Of a stretch of 64,000 nt of DNA, positions 1 through 10,100 are shown piece by piece; position 1 is the stretch's first letter; each line of letters begins with the position of its first letter. A program made the translations under genes and the position numbers. The notes under the pieces were generated by a model that had not been told where the DNA came from, ran no database searches, and saw only the letters and a list, made by a program, of their open reading frames with translations. This stretch comes from Betaproteobacteria bacterium (GTDB lineage: Bacteria; Pseudomonadota; Gammaproteobacteria; Burkholderiales; Casimicrobiaceae): the NCBI GenBank assembly GCA_013298145.1, contig JAAFJO010000003.1, positions 434,001-498,000 of the forward strand. The letters run 5' to 3'.

Positions 1-674
1 CGGGCGCAACGATCTTTTCGCCGCTGATTTTTACGAGCTGGCAAAAAGCGTACGGAAACCTCTACAGCGCGACGTCAGACGTTTATGAGGCACCGTTTGC
101 AACCGGCATCGAAACGCTCCTGCCAAGCACGACGCTCAACACGACCACCGTGTTTACGACGGGCCGTTTGCCTACCAGACTCTTCGCGACGGGCGCGCTC
201 GTTACGCAAGATCCCGCGTTGAACGCGTTGTTCGCGGCGGGTATCGGTACGCCAAACCTAATCAAGCAGAGCTACCGCCAAGCTGTGTTGAGCAATCCTT
301 CGCATCCGGTGTTCACTGCCGCTGCGAAAAACGACTTGACAGGTTGGACGCCCGCGCGCCCTGTGGCGATGTGTATGGGTGCCGCTGACCCAACCGTGTT
401 TGCGAGCAACACGTCGGTCGCTGCTACTGAATTCGGAAAGCGTGGCGTGAGCTCACTCGTAAGCGTGTTTAACGTCGAGGATGCAGCAACGGTCGGCCCG
501 CAGGTTGCGGCCGCGTTCCAAGCTGCAAAAGCGGCGACCGCTGCCGATCCAAATGCACCCGGTGCGTCGCCAGCAGAAAAGGTCGTTCAGGCGTACCACG
601 GTGGTCTCGTACCGCCGTTTTGTAACGCTGTGATTCGCGGCTACTTCCAGCAAGTGATCGCGTCAAATCGCTAG
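1..674 (+). CDS. Secreted alpha/beta hydrolase, C-terminal part (5' partial)
   Basis: The reading frame is open from the left window edge (first full codon at base 3), so the start lies outside. The visible ~223 residues resemble the C-terminal half of secreted lipase/prolyl-oligopeptidase-like alpha/beta hydrolases. A GAADPTVF segment would carry the catalytic Asp, and YHGGLVPPFC near the end would carry the catalytic His. The nucleophile Ser must lie upstream of the window. It ends at TAG 672-674 and a strong terminator follows. The family is inferred from these two motifs and the substrate cannot be told. Confidence 0.6.
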   Translation, partial: GATIFSPLIFTSWQKAYGNLYSATSDVYEAPFATGIETLLPSTTLNTTTVFTTGRLPTRLFATGALVTQDPALNALFAAGIGTPNLIKQSYRQAVLSNPSHPVFTAAAKNDLTGWTPARPVAMCMGAADPTVFASNTSVAATEFGKRGVSSLVSVFNVEDAATVGPQVAAAFQAAKAATAADPNAPGASPAEKVVQAYHGGLVPPFCNAVIRGYFQQVIASNR

Positions 675-703
675 CTTGTAGCGACACATCGCTGCGTCAA
701 GTT

Positions 704-729
704 AAAACGGGCCTTCGGGCCCGTTTTTC
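704..729 (+). terminator. Rho-independent terminator after the hydrolase
   Basis: A seven base-pair GC-rich stem (ACGGGCC at 707-713 against GGCCCGT at 718-724) closes on a TTCG tetraloop and runs into a T tract. It sits 30 bases after the hydrolase stop and separates that gene from the sigma-factor operon. Confidence 0.9.
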
Positions 730-932
730 TATCTATCGAGTATGCATGCCGTGCTGGTCTAGCCCGAGTAAATTGGTGGCCGGATAAAAAATCTTGATGC
801 TCAATTGCCGCGTGCCCCGACTAGGCTACGAACCCGCTATGATTTTCGAAGTTGCTGCCATGCCGCGTAGTCAATCGGAGTGCACTCGCTCAGCCTGGCA
901 CAGCGCGTTGAAAAAGGAAAAAGAGGCCCCGT

Positions 933-1499
933 CTGGCTACCGCCAAAGAAATTGATCAGTTTCTCGCCTCGGTCGAGCGACGCGCGTTCAAACACGCCGC
1001 CTACACGACGAGAGATGACGACGCTGCGCTCGACATCGTTCAAGACTCCATGCTGAAGCTTGCCGACAACTACTCGGACAAGCCCCCCGGAGAGCTGCCG
1101 ATGCTCTTTACCCGGATCTTGCAAAACACGATCCTGGATCACTTTCGTCGCACCAAAACACGAGCGCAGTACACCACCAATTTTTCTGACCTCGCCGGCA
1201 GCAACGCCGACGAGGACTTCGATCCGTTGGAAATCCTGGAAGCCGAAGACGGCGCCATTGGGCGCGACCAGCCGTTGGCTGCTCTCGAACAAGTGCAATC
1301 GATGGCGGCGATCGAAGAAGCGCTCACAAAATTGCCGGCTCGTCAACGCCAGGCATTTTTGTTGCGTTATTGGGAAGACCATGACACTGCCGAGACCGCC
1401 CAAATCATGGGTTGCTCGGAGGGAAGCGTGAAAACTCATTGCTCCCGCGCAGTTCAAGCCCTACAAGGGTTGCTGCGCCAGAAAGGAATCGCCCTATGA
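933..1499 (+). CDS. ECF-type RNA polymerase sigma-70 factor (CTG start)
   Basis: An alternative sigma factor of 188 residues. Region 2 (DIVQDSMLKLADNY, then LPMLFTRILQNTILDHFRR) is followed by an acidic linker and region 4 with its helix-turn-helix (LPARQRQAFLLRYWEDHDTAETAQIMGCSEGSVKTH). The nearest ATG (1050) would cut off the start of region 2. The frame stays open back to a stop at 909-911, and the only plausible start there is CTG 933, six bases after AAGAGG; it gives the N-terminus LATAKEIDQFLASVERRAFK, matching what I recall for betaproteobacterial homologues. Its stop overlaps the next start (ATGA), so translation is probably coupled to the DUF3619 partner. Confidence 0.85.
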   Translation: MATAKEIDQFLASVERRAFKHAAYTTRDDDAALDIVQDSMLKLADNYSDKPPGELPMLFTRILQNTILDHFRRTKTRAQYTTNFSDLAGSNADEDFDPLEILEAEDGAIGRDQPLAALEQVQSMAAIEEALTKLPARQRQAFLLRYWEDHDTAETAQIMGCSEGSVKTHCSRAVQALQGLLRQKGIAL

Positions 1500-1933
1500 A
1501 AAAAGAACACACACACCTCCCGGATCACGAGGTCGATCAGGCGGGGAAGCGATTGCGGCCGTTTTTGGATAAAGCGGCGGCGGACGCCTCCCCGAGCGTC
1601 AGCGCGAATCTCGCCGCAGCGCGTGCGGCTGCCGTGGCTCGTGTAGCCGCGCTTGAAGCTGAGCGCTCAGCCGCTTCTACGGTTGTTGCCAACGGCTCGA
1701 CGCTCGCGCTTAACGGCGGTGGCGTGCGTGAGCGATTCTCCGATTGGCGTTTCTGGGCCACGGGCATCGTTGTTGCCGGGCTGGTCGCCTCCTATGCGTT
1801 TAGCCAGTATCGTGAATCGAACGTCGCGCGTGAAGCCGCCGAAGTGGAACTCATGATCCTAGGCGATGATGTACCCGTCGACGCCCTGCTTGATAAGGGT
1901 TTCAGCAGCTACCTTCGTGAAGAAAATAAATAA
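1496..1933 (+). CDS. DUF3619 family membrane protein, probable sigma-factor partner
   Basis: A 145-residue protein with an N-terminal cytoplasmic half (an Ala-rich helix around residues 30-60) and one membrane helix (WATGIVVAGLVASYAF, about residues 85-100), then a short C-terminal tail. This single-span layout directly after a sigma gene is that of a membrane anti-sigma factor, and DUF3619 proteins occur at this position in betaproteobacteria. ATG 1496 was chosen because it overlaps the sigma stop by four bases and follows an AAAGGA ribosome site; an in-frame ATG at 1412 lies inside the sigma gene. Anti-sigma function is inferred from position. Confidence 0.75.
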   Translation: MKKEHTHLPDHEVDQAGKRLRPFLDKAAADASPSVSANLAAARAAAVARVAALEAERSAASTVVANGSTLALNGGGVRERFSDWRFWATGIVVAGLVASYAFSQYRESNVAREAAEVELMILGDDVPVDALLDKGFSSYLREENK

Positions 1934-1964
1934 CACTTTCAATTAGTTATCGGCATATCTTCTA

Positions 1965-2417
1965 GTGTTTTCTCGAAAACTACTTGTTTCGTCTCGCTTC
2001 GCGTGTATCTGTGCAACAGTGGCTGTTGCGCTCACGATTGGTGCGCCGACGCTCGTGCACGCACAAAAGTGGAGTGAACTGAAACCAGACGAGCAAAAGG
2101 CTCTTGCTCCGATGCAGAAGGAGTGGGACAGCATGTCCGCGGAGCGCAAGAAGAAGTGGCGCGTGGTAGCCGAAAAACAGCAAACGCTCCCGCCCGAGCA
2201 GCGCGAACGCGTGCAACAGCGCATGGAAAACTGGAGCCGCCTCTCGCCCGATGAGCGCAAAAAAGCGCGCGCTGGTTACGAAGAGATCAAGCAGCTTCCG
2301 CCCGAAAAACGCGCTGTAGCCCCACAAAAATGGGACGAATACCGCAATCTCCCGCCCGAGAAACGGGAAGAATTGCGCAAAAAGGCTGTGGCGGAACGCG
2401 AAGCCGCAAAAAAGTAG
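1965..2417 (+). CDS. DUF3106 family secreted protein
   Basis: Begins with GTG and a Sec signal peptide (about residues 1-33, cleaved near VHA-QKW). The mature protein is highly charged and built of near-repeats around LxPDE/LPPE motifs (LKPDEQKAL, LPPEQRERV, LSPDERKKA, LPPEKREEL), probably helical and periplasmic. This is the DUF3106 pattern, found in betaproteobacteria after DUF3619 and before an RDD protein, as here. Its biochemical role is unknown; the operon suggests it belongs to the sigma factor's envelope regulon. Confidence 0.8.
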   Translation: MFSRKLLVSSRFACICATVAVALTIGAPTLVHAQKWSELKPDEQKALAPMQKEWDSMSAERKKKWRVVAEKQQTLPPEQRERVQQRMENWSRLSPDERKKARAGYEEIKQLPPEKRAVAPQKWDEYRNLPPEKREELRKKAVAEREAAKK

Positions 2418-2580
2418 CCTCTGAATCGTGGCGCGTCGCCCTAATCCACGCAGCGATTCCCAGAAGGCTTTGGCCGTCACAAGCGCGTTTGCTGCCCGTA
2501 CGCCGCTTTATGGCTCACCGAACGACGTCGTCTCCACGATTCAAGAAGTGCTGCGATCAACTTCTCGCTAACATTTCTTG

Positions 2581-3132
2581 ATGCAGTCCCCACCACCGCC
2601 CGTCGCCTCCCCTATCCAACAGCCTGCGGCTATCACGCAACGCGCAGGCCTCTGGCGGCGTTTTGGCGCGTTTGTCCACGAGTTACTCTTTCTCGTGGCT
2701 TACCTCTTCATTGTCGGCTTGGTCTTCGCGGCGTTTTCCGGCGAATCCATGCAAGCTGGCCGTCCACAGATATTGACTGGGCCGGTGGCCGTGTTGCAGC
2801 AGCTCTACTTGCTGGTCACGATCGGGGTGTATTTCGTGTTTTTTTGGACCCAAGGTCGCCGCACGCTCGCATTCAAAACCTGGCAGCTCCGCTTGGCAGA
2901 CGCTGCGACCGGCGCACTGACACCGACGCGCAAGCAAGCCATCGTGCGCTACGTGGCCGCTTGGATCGGTCCGGCGCTTGCGCTGCTTGTGTTTACGCTG
3001 ATCGGCGGGAAGAGTGGCCCGCTCTGGTTTATCGCCCTGATTTCGAACTTCGCCTGGGCAATCGTCGATCGAGATCGCCAGTTTCTGCATGACCGAATCG
3101 CCGGTACCCGCATCGTTTACGTGAAGGAATAG
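2581..3132 (+). CDS. RDD family inner-membrane protein
   Basis: A 183-residue protein with a proline-rich N-terminus followed by about three membrane segments. The first has the RDD-type opening (GLWRRFGAFVHELLFLVAYLF), although the usual Arg-Asp-Asp is degenerate. The C-terminal DRDRQFLHDRIAGTRIV motif is typical of the family. ATG 2581 is preferred over TTG 2578 immediately before it. It is the last gene of the sigma/DUF3619/DUF3106 set, 163 bases downstream. RDD proteins are thought to be transporters; no substrate can be assigned. Confidence 0.8.
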   Translation: MQSPPPPVASPIQQPAAITQRAGLWRRFGAFVHELLFLVAYLFIVGLVFAAFSGESMQAGRPQILTGPVAVLQQLYLLVTIGVYFVFFWTQGRRTLAFKTWQLRLADAATGALTPTRKQAIVRYVAAWIGPALALLVFTLIGGKSGPLWFIALISNFAWAIVDRDRQFLHDRIAGTRIVYVKE

Positions 3133-3465
3133 TCGCTCGCCACACTCGTGTGGACCTTCCTTGCGCTCGAACCTCTTTGCAGCGCCCAACCCGGAGCGAG
3201 CGACTGGAGAGCGACTCGATTTGGCGCATAACGGCTAATCTAGCGTAAACCCTATTTTAATTGGGCTAGATCGCTTTTATTGAACATTTTCGCTCTTTGC
3301 ATTTATTGTCCTCTCGACCTTTTGAAACAAGCGGGCACAAGACATTTGTAAATCGGTGATTCCGTTGATCGATGGACTGAGGGCGTTCAGTAGAATTCGT
3401 TGTCAATAACTCTGCTGTCGTGACGTGCTCTGTGCGGGCTCCGTCGAACAGCTTCCCGAAGCGCC
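3133..3465. other. Intergenic region before hisZ with a palindromic repeat
   Basis: No convincing gene. It contains a copy of the GGGCTAG repeat family (3238-3270) in an AT-rich patch extending to about 3300. The hisZ promoter presumably lies in the remainder. Confidence 0.5.
3238..3270. repeat. GGGCTAG-family palindromic repeat, copy 1
   Basis: Outer arms ATCTAG and CTAGAT enclose an AT-rich centre. The right half, TTTTAATTGGGCTAGA (3255-3270), is identical over 16 bases to 62103-62118, far away in the window. Confidence 0.6.
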
Positions 3466-4443
3466 ATGCGCAAATGGGTTCTCCCCGATTTTGTTGAAGA
3501 CGTCTTGCCGCCCACCGCAGCCAAGATGGAGCAAACGCGACGTGCGTTGATCGACACCTTTTCGAAGAAAAGCTACGAATTCGTCAATCCGCCGCTGGTT
3601 GAGCATCTGGATGCACTTCTGACCGGCACCGGCAAAGATCTCGAGCACAACACGTTCAAGCTGATCGATCCGCTTTCCGGCAAGTTGCTTGGGGTTCGCC
3701 CCGACATTACGCCGCAGGTGGCGCGCATTGATGCAACCTATTTTCCCGATGACGCACCTCGCCGCTTTTGCTACGCGGGCGAAGTTCTACGCACCCAAGC
3801 CAGTCTCGGCGCGTCGCGCGCGTTGATGCAGGTGGGTGCGGAGCTCTTCGGCGAAGCCGACGTAAAGGGCGATATTGAGATCGTTCAGCTCATGATTGAG
3901 GCGGCTCGCGCGGCAAATGCCTCACCTCTTCTGCTTGATTGCGGGCACGTCGGCGTGTTCAAGGCGCTGGCGAAACATTTTGAACTGTCTGCAAAAGCGA
4001 CCTCGCTCGTCGATGAAGCGCTTGCCGCGAAATCCTCAAGCGCGCTCGCAGACATGAAATCGTTGTCGGAGGAAGCCCGGAGCGCGTTCACCGCGCTCGC
4101 TAGCCTATTCGGCCCGGCCAAAACGGTGCTGCAGCGTGCACGCGCCGCGCTCCCGCGCAATGCGACCGTGAGCGGCGCGCTCGATCAACTCGAAGCCGTG
4201 TCAAGCGCAATTGAAGCAGCGGGTGCGCAATGCTCACTCGATCTCGCCGATTTGCCAGGGCTTGATTACCACACGGGTCTCGTGTTTGTTGCTTACATGC
4301 AAAACACCAGTCACGTCGTTGCTCGCGGTGGCCGCTACGACGGCGTCGGCGAATCGTTCACGCAAACTGGGAAAGGCCGCGCCGCCACAGGATTCTCGTT
4401 CGTTGACCTGCGCGCCTTAACGGAAGTGACGAGTGAGCAGTGA
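3466..4443 (+). CDS. hisZ: ATP phosphoribosyltransferase regulatory subunit HisZ, short form
   Basis: A catalytically inactive histidyl-tRNA synthetase paralogue that activates short-form HisG in the first step of histidine synthesis. The class II synthetase-like core is clear: LPDFVEDVLPPTAAKMEQTRRAL at the start, VRPDITPQVARIDAT, motif 2-like RRFCYAGEVLRT, and the HisA-like LDYHTGLVFVAYM with RGGRYDG near the C-terminus. At 325 residues it is shorter than the roughly 380 I associate with betaproteobacterial HisZ; the C-terminal region after GFSFVDLRAL appears to be missing. A palindromic repeat begins 11 bases after the stop. Directly upstream of purA. Confidence 0.9.
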   Translation: MRKWVLPDFVEDVLPPTAAKMEQTRRALIDTFSKKSYEFVNPPLVEHLDALLTGTGKDLEHNTFKLIDPLSGKLLGVRPDITPQVARIDATYFPDDAPRRFCYAGEVLRTQASLGASRALMQVGAELFGEADVKGDIEIVQLMIEAARAANASPLLLDCGHVGVFKALAKHFELSAKATSLVDEALAAKSSSALADMKSLSEEARSAFTALASLFGPAKTVLQRARAALPRNATVSGALDQLEAVSSAIEAAGAQCSLDLADLPGLDYHTGLVFVAYMQNTSHVVARGGRYDGVGESFTQTGKGRAATGFSFVDLRALTEVTSEQ

Positions 4444-4454
4444 TTTCTTGCTTG

Positions 4455-5893
<1,439 letters not shown>

Positions 5894-5902
5894 TCAGGGG
5901 CC

Positions 5903-6454
5903 ATGTCTGAGCGTTTGTTTTCGACGAAGCGGCTCGACGTGCGTCGCTGGCGCGACGACGATTTGCCGCATTTAGAGAGCGTTTATGGCGATAGCGATGC
6001 GATGCGCTACGTCGGCGACGGAGCGCCAATCACCCGCGAGGAGTGCGTCCACTGGCTCGGCGTTACAGCGCGAAACTTCGAAAAGCGTGGCTACGGCATG
6101 GCGGCGCTAGTCGAACAGGCTTCGAAAACCGTGATCGGATTTTGCGGACTCGTTCACCCGGGCCAGCAAACTGAGGTTGAAATCAAATACGCGCTTAAGC
6201 GCGCACACTGGGGATGTGGTTTCGCGACCGAGGCGGTCGCCGGCATGCTTGAATGGGGCGCTCGCGTTTTTGGTATGTCAAAGATCATCGCAACGACCGC
6301 ACCTGAGAATTTCGCTTCGCACCGCGTATTGCTTAAATGCGGCATGAAAAAAGGCATACTTCGCGAAGACAAAGACGGCGAACAAACTCAACTTTTCATC
6401 TGGCGATCAGCGGCACCTATCGCCGAATCCATTACCGATCAAAAAAATGACTGA
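5903..6454 (+). CDS. GNAT family N-acetyltransferase (RimJ/RimL-like)
   Basis: A 183-residue acetyl-CoA-dependent acetyltransferase of the RimJ/RimL type. It opens with the family's LFSTKRLDVRRWRDDDLPHLESVYGD strand-helix, has a beta4 strand EIKYALKRAHWGCGFATEAVAG (an atypical pyrophosphate loop GCGFAT) and ends with the APENFASHRVLLKCGMKKG motif. Its last eight bases overlap the phosphoribosyltransferase start, so the two are probably co-translated. The acceptor substrate is unknown; this subfamily includes ribosomal protein and small-molecule acetylases. Confidence 0.85.
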   Translation: MSERLFSTKRLDVRRWRDDDLPHLESVYGDSDAMRYVGDGAPITREECVHWLGVTARNFEKRGYGMAALVEQASKTVIGFCGLVHPGQQTEVEIKYALKRAHWGCGFATEAVAGMLEWGARVFGMSKIIATTAPENFASHRVLLKCGMKKGILREDKDGEQTQLFIWRSAAPIAESITDQKND

Positions 6455-6953
6455 CACCGGCCACCTCTACATCACCTGGGAAAAATACCATCGCTTGATC
6501 GAGCAACTCGCGCTCGTGGTACACGATTCAAATTGGGAATTCGATCACATCATTTGCATCGCACGCGGCGGCCTGCGCGTGGGGGATCAACTATCCCGGA
6601 TCTTCGATAAGCCGCTCGCCATCATGAGCACGTCGAGCTATGTCGCGGAAGGCGGAACGGTTCGCGGAAAACTGCTGGTATCCGAGCACCTTACGATGAC
6701 CTCCGCAACGCTCGGAGCGCGCGTGCTCGTGGTGGACGATATGGTCGATTCAGGGCACACACTGCACGTAGTGAAGGAGGAGCTTCCGCGGCGCTATGCA
6801 CACCTCACCGAGGTGCGAACCGCTGTGATTTGGAAAAAAGGCATCTCGACCTTCCATCCTGACTACTTTGTCGACTACTTGCCAGCGAGCCCTTGGATTC
6901 ATCAGCCGTTTGAGCACTACGACACGACCCGTCCCAGCGGCCTTTCGCGATAA
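6447..6953 (+). CDS. Phosphoribosyltransferase (PRTase type I)
   Basis: A 168-residue type I phosphoribosyltransferase. The PRPP-binding loop is VLVVDDMVDSGHTL, with an earlier CIARGGLRVG segment for pyrophosphate. The C-terminal part (FHPDYFVDYLPASPWIHQPFEHYD) matches the subgroup found next to purA in betaproteobacteria, often annotated hypoxanthine or xanthine-guanine phosphoribosyltransferase-like. Together with purA and hisZ it suggests a nucleotide-salvage role, but the base it uses is not determinable here. Confidence 0.85.
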   Translation: MTDTGHLYITWEKYHRLIEQLALVVHDSNWEFDHIICIARGGLRVGDQLSRIFDKPLAIMSTSSYVAEGGTVRGKLLVSEHLTMTSATLGARVLVVDDMVDSGHTLHVVKEELPRRYAHLTEVRTAVIWKKGISTFHPDYFVDYLPASPWIHQPFEHYDTTRPSGLSR

Positions 6954-7157
6954 AGTGCAGCCTTCGCGAGATCGCTACAACGCCTCTTTGACCCATGATT
7001 TTCGGCGCGTTGGTTGAGGTTATCGTTATTTACGCTTGGTATTAATGCTTGGCGCTCGCCCGTTCTGGGTGAGCCTTTTAAAACCGGGCTTAGTGGTTTG
7101 ATTCCAGCGATGGATTGGCTATGCTTAGCGCTCGCTCCAACATCGTTCGGTGTCTAT

Positions 7158-10100
7158 ATGTTCAAGGCCGTTTCATTTTCGATCGCCGCGCTCGCAGCCT
7201 TGGTCTCCGTCCACGTTCACGCGGATCGTGCGCTTTGGTCTGATCTCGATTCGTCGAAGGCCCCCATGTCCGCTGAAAGGTTCACCCCAGCCACCACGGG
7301 CCGGACGCTTGCACTTCAGCACACTGCGCTCCTTGCAAAGCTGAGTGGCGCTCCCTCCGAGGCTGTTATTCGCGTGCCTGAAAGCAGCTTAGTGCTAGAG
7401 CTGCCCATGCCCGACGGAAGCTTTGACAGCTTCCGCATTGTTGAGACTGCCGTGATGGCGCCCGAACTTGCTGCGCGCTTCCCCCAAATTAAAACCTATC
7501 TCGCTCAAAGCATCTCCGATCCTGGCGTCACGGCGCGACTCGACACCACAACACTTGGCTTCCGTGCGCAGTTTTTGTCTTCAAAAGGCACGATCTACAT
7601 CGAGCCGCTCGCGCGCGGGGACCTCAGCCGCTACATCGCCTTCAACAAGAAAGACGACACGGCTGAGCGCCCCCCGATGCGCTGTAACGTCACGGGCGAA
7701 GTGTTCAAATCGACACCAGAGGGCTTGCGCAAAAATGCGATTGAGCCGCTAGCAACCGGCGCGAACTTACGAACGTATCGGCTCGCAGTGGCAACCACCG
7801 GCGAATACGCCGCACAGTTTGGTGGGACCAAAGCCGATGCATTGAGCGGCATCGTGACTACGATGAATCGCGTGAATGGGATCTTTGAACGTGAAGCGGC
7901 GGTTCGTATGCAGCTGGTTGCGAATAACGATCTGGTGATTTTCACCAACGGCGCAACCGATCCTTACGACAACAACGACTCGCGCGCGATGCTCGGGCAG
8001 AATCAAACGACACTTACCTCCATCATTGGCGGCGCGAACTACGACATCGGTCACGTATTCACCACAGGGGGCGGTGGCGTCGCGAGTCTCGGATCCGTAT
8101 GCAGCGCAACACGCAAGGGGCAAGGCGTCACTGGACTCCCGAACCCGCGCGGCGACTGGTTCGATGTCGATTTCGTATCGCACGAGATGGGGCACCAATT
8201 CAACGCCCCACATACGTTCAATAGCGAATCGAACAACTGTGGCAACAACAATCGCAGCAGCGGTAGCGCATACGAACCGGGAAGCGGCTCGACGATCATG
8301 AGCTACACCGGATCGTGCTCTCCCCACAACCTGCAACGCGACAGCGACGATCATTTCCACGGCGGCAGCCTCAACACCATTCACGCGTTCGTCGCGGGTA
8401 GCGGCAGCACGTGTGGCACCTTAAGCGCCACCGGGAACTCGCCGCCGACAATCTCTGCCCCTGCGAACAACACCGCCTACACCATCCCGTCTCGCACACC
8501 GTTCATGCTGACTGCCACCGCGGCTGACGCAAACAACGACACGCTGACTTACAACTGGGAACAATTGAATACTGGAGATGCCAACGTTGTGAACGTCCCG
8601 CTCTCGTTCTTTGACACCGGCAACAATCCAATCTTCCGCACATTTGCGCCATCGCGCAGCGCCACGCGTTATTTCCCAAGCTTGCGCTACATCTTGGATA
8701 ACGCAAACGAACCGCCAGTGAATGCTCCATTGCTCGGCACTGCCTCCACTCCTTACTTCACGGGTGAAACCCTTCCCACGAGCAACCGAACACTAGCCTT
8801 CCAACTGATGGTGCGTGATAACCGCCCAGGTGGTGGTGGGACAGAAAAAGTAGCGGTGAACGTCACCGTAAACGCTGCCTCTGGCCCGTTCGCGGTCACC
8901 GTGCCCAACACCAACGTTTCTTGGGCGGCAGGTTCTAACCAAACTGTGACCTGGAACGTTGCAAATACATCCAGCGCCCCGGTCAGCGCGGGCAACGTTG
9001 AGATCGCGCTCTCGACAGATGGTGGATTCACATTTCCAACCATTCTCGCCGCGAGCGTGCCGAACAACGGCAGCGCGAACGTGTCGATTCCCGCCAACAC
9101 GCCGAGCACCACGCGCGCCCGTATTCGCGTGATGGCGGTCGGCAATATCTTCTTCGATGTCAGCGACACGAACTTCACGATTACCGGAGCTAACACTGTT
9201 CCCACGATCACCGCTACCGGTACCGTCAGCGTTTCGCAAGGTGGTCCCTCGGCCACTGCGACTGTCGCCACCGTGAGTGACTCGCAAGATGCAGCAGGCT
9301 CACTTACCGTTTCAGCCTCACAAGTGCCGCAAGAGCTCAACGTAACGATCACAAACAGCGCGGGCAATATTTCGCTGACGGCCACGGCTCAATGCAGTCT
9401 GTATGCGCCTCTTTCGGGCACGAGCACGTACCCAATCCTGCTCACCGTCACCGATAGCGCGGGTGCCCAGTCCACGGCCTATGTGAACGTTTTAGTCAGC
9501 GCTAATTCGGTGCCAACGCTCGGGGCGTATAGCAACGTGATCATCGTACGCGGCACGACTGTGAGCGTGAATCCGGCAAGCTCGCCCGCAGACGGTAACA
9601 ACAACGCCAACGCACCCACCGTTTCCGTGAGTAACCTTTCGGGAAGCGGCCCCGGCGGCAGTGTCACTGTCGCGGCGAACGGTAATGTGTCGATCGTGAC
9701 CACCGCAACGACTGACATATCAACTTTCCCCATCCGCGTAAGCGTTGCCGATAGCTGCGGAGCCACGCGGATTCGCGATTTCACGGCTCGCGTCCTGCCA
9801 CCCGGTGCCTATCTGGATCCTGCGGGTAGCCAACTCATCACTGGCAACGCGCTCGTCGAGCCGAACGAGTGCAATGAGCTGAACTTCTCCGTAGCGAACG
9901 TAGGCAATGCCTCCGCGACGGCGGTCAGCGCAACGCTTTCGAGCAGCGCGCCAGGTGTAAGCGTTACGCGCCCCGCTGCAACGTTTACCGATATCGCGAC
10001 CGGTCAAACCAGAACCACCAGCGTGCCCTTCCAGTTCAGCACGACTAATTCCCTTGCGTGTGGAAGCTCGGCGAACTTTAACGTCACGGTGAACTACACG

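Noticed and set aside
837..1457. Long minus-strand open frame opposite the sigma factor
   Set aside because: It mirrors the sigma gene, has no family motif and would overlap a clearly coding sequence along its length.
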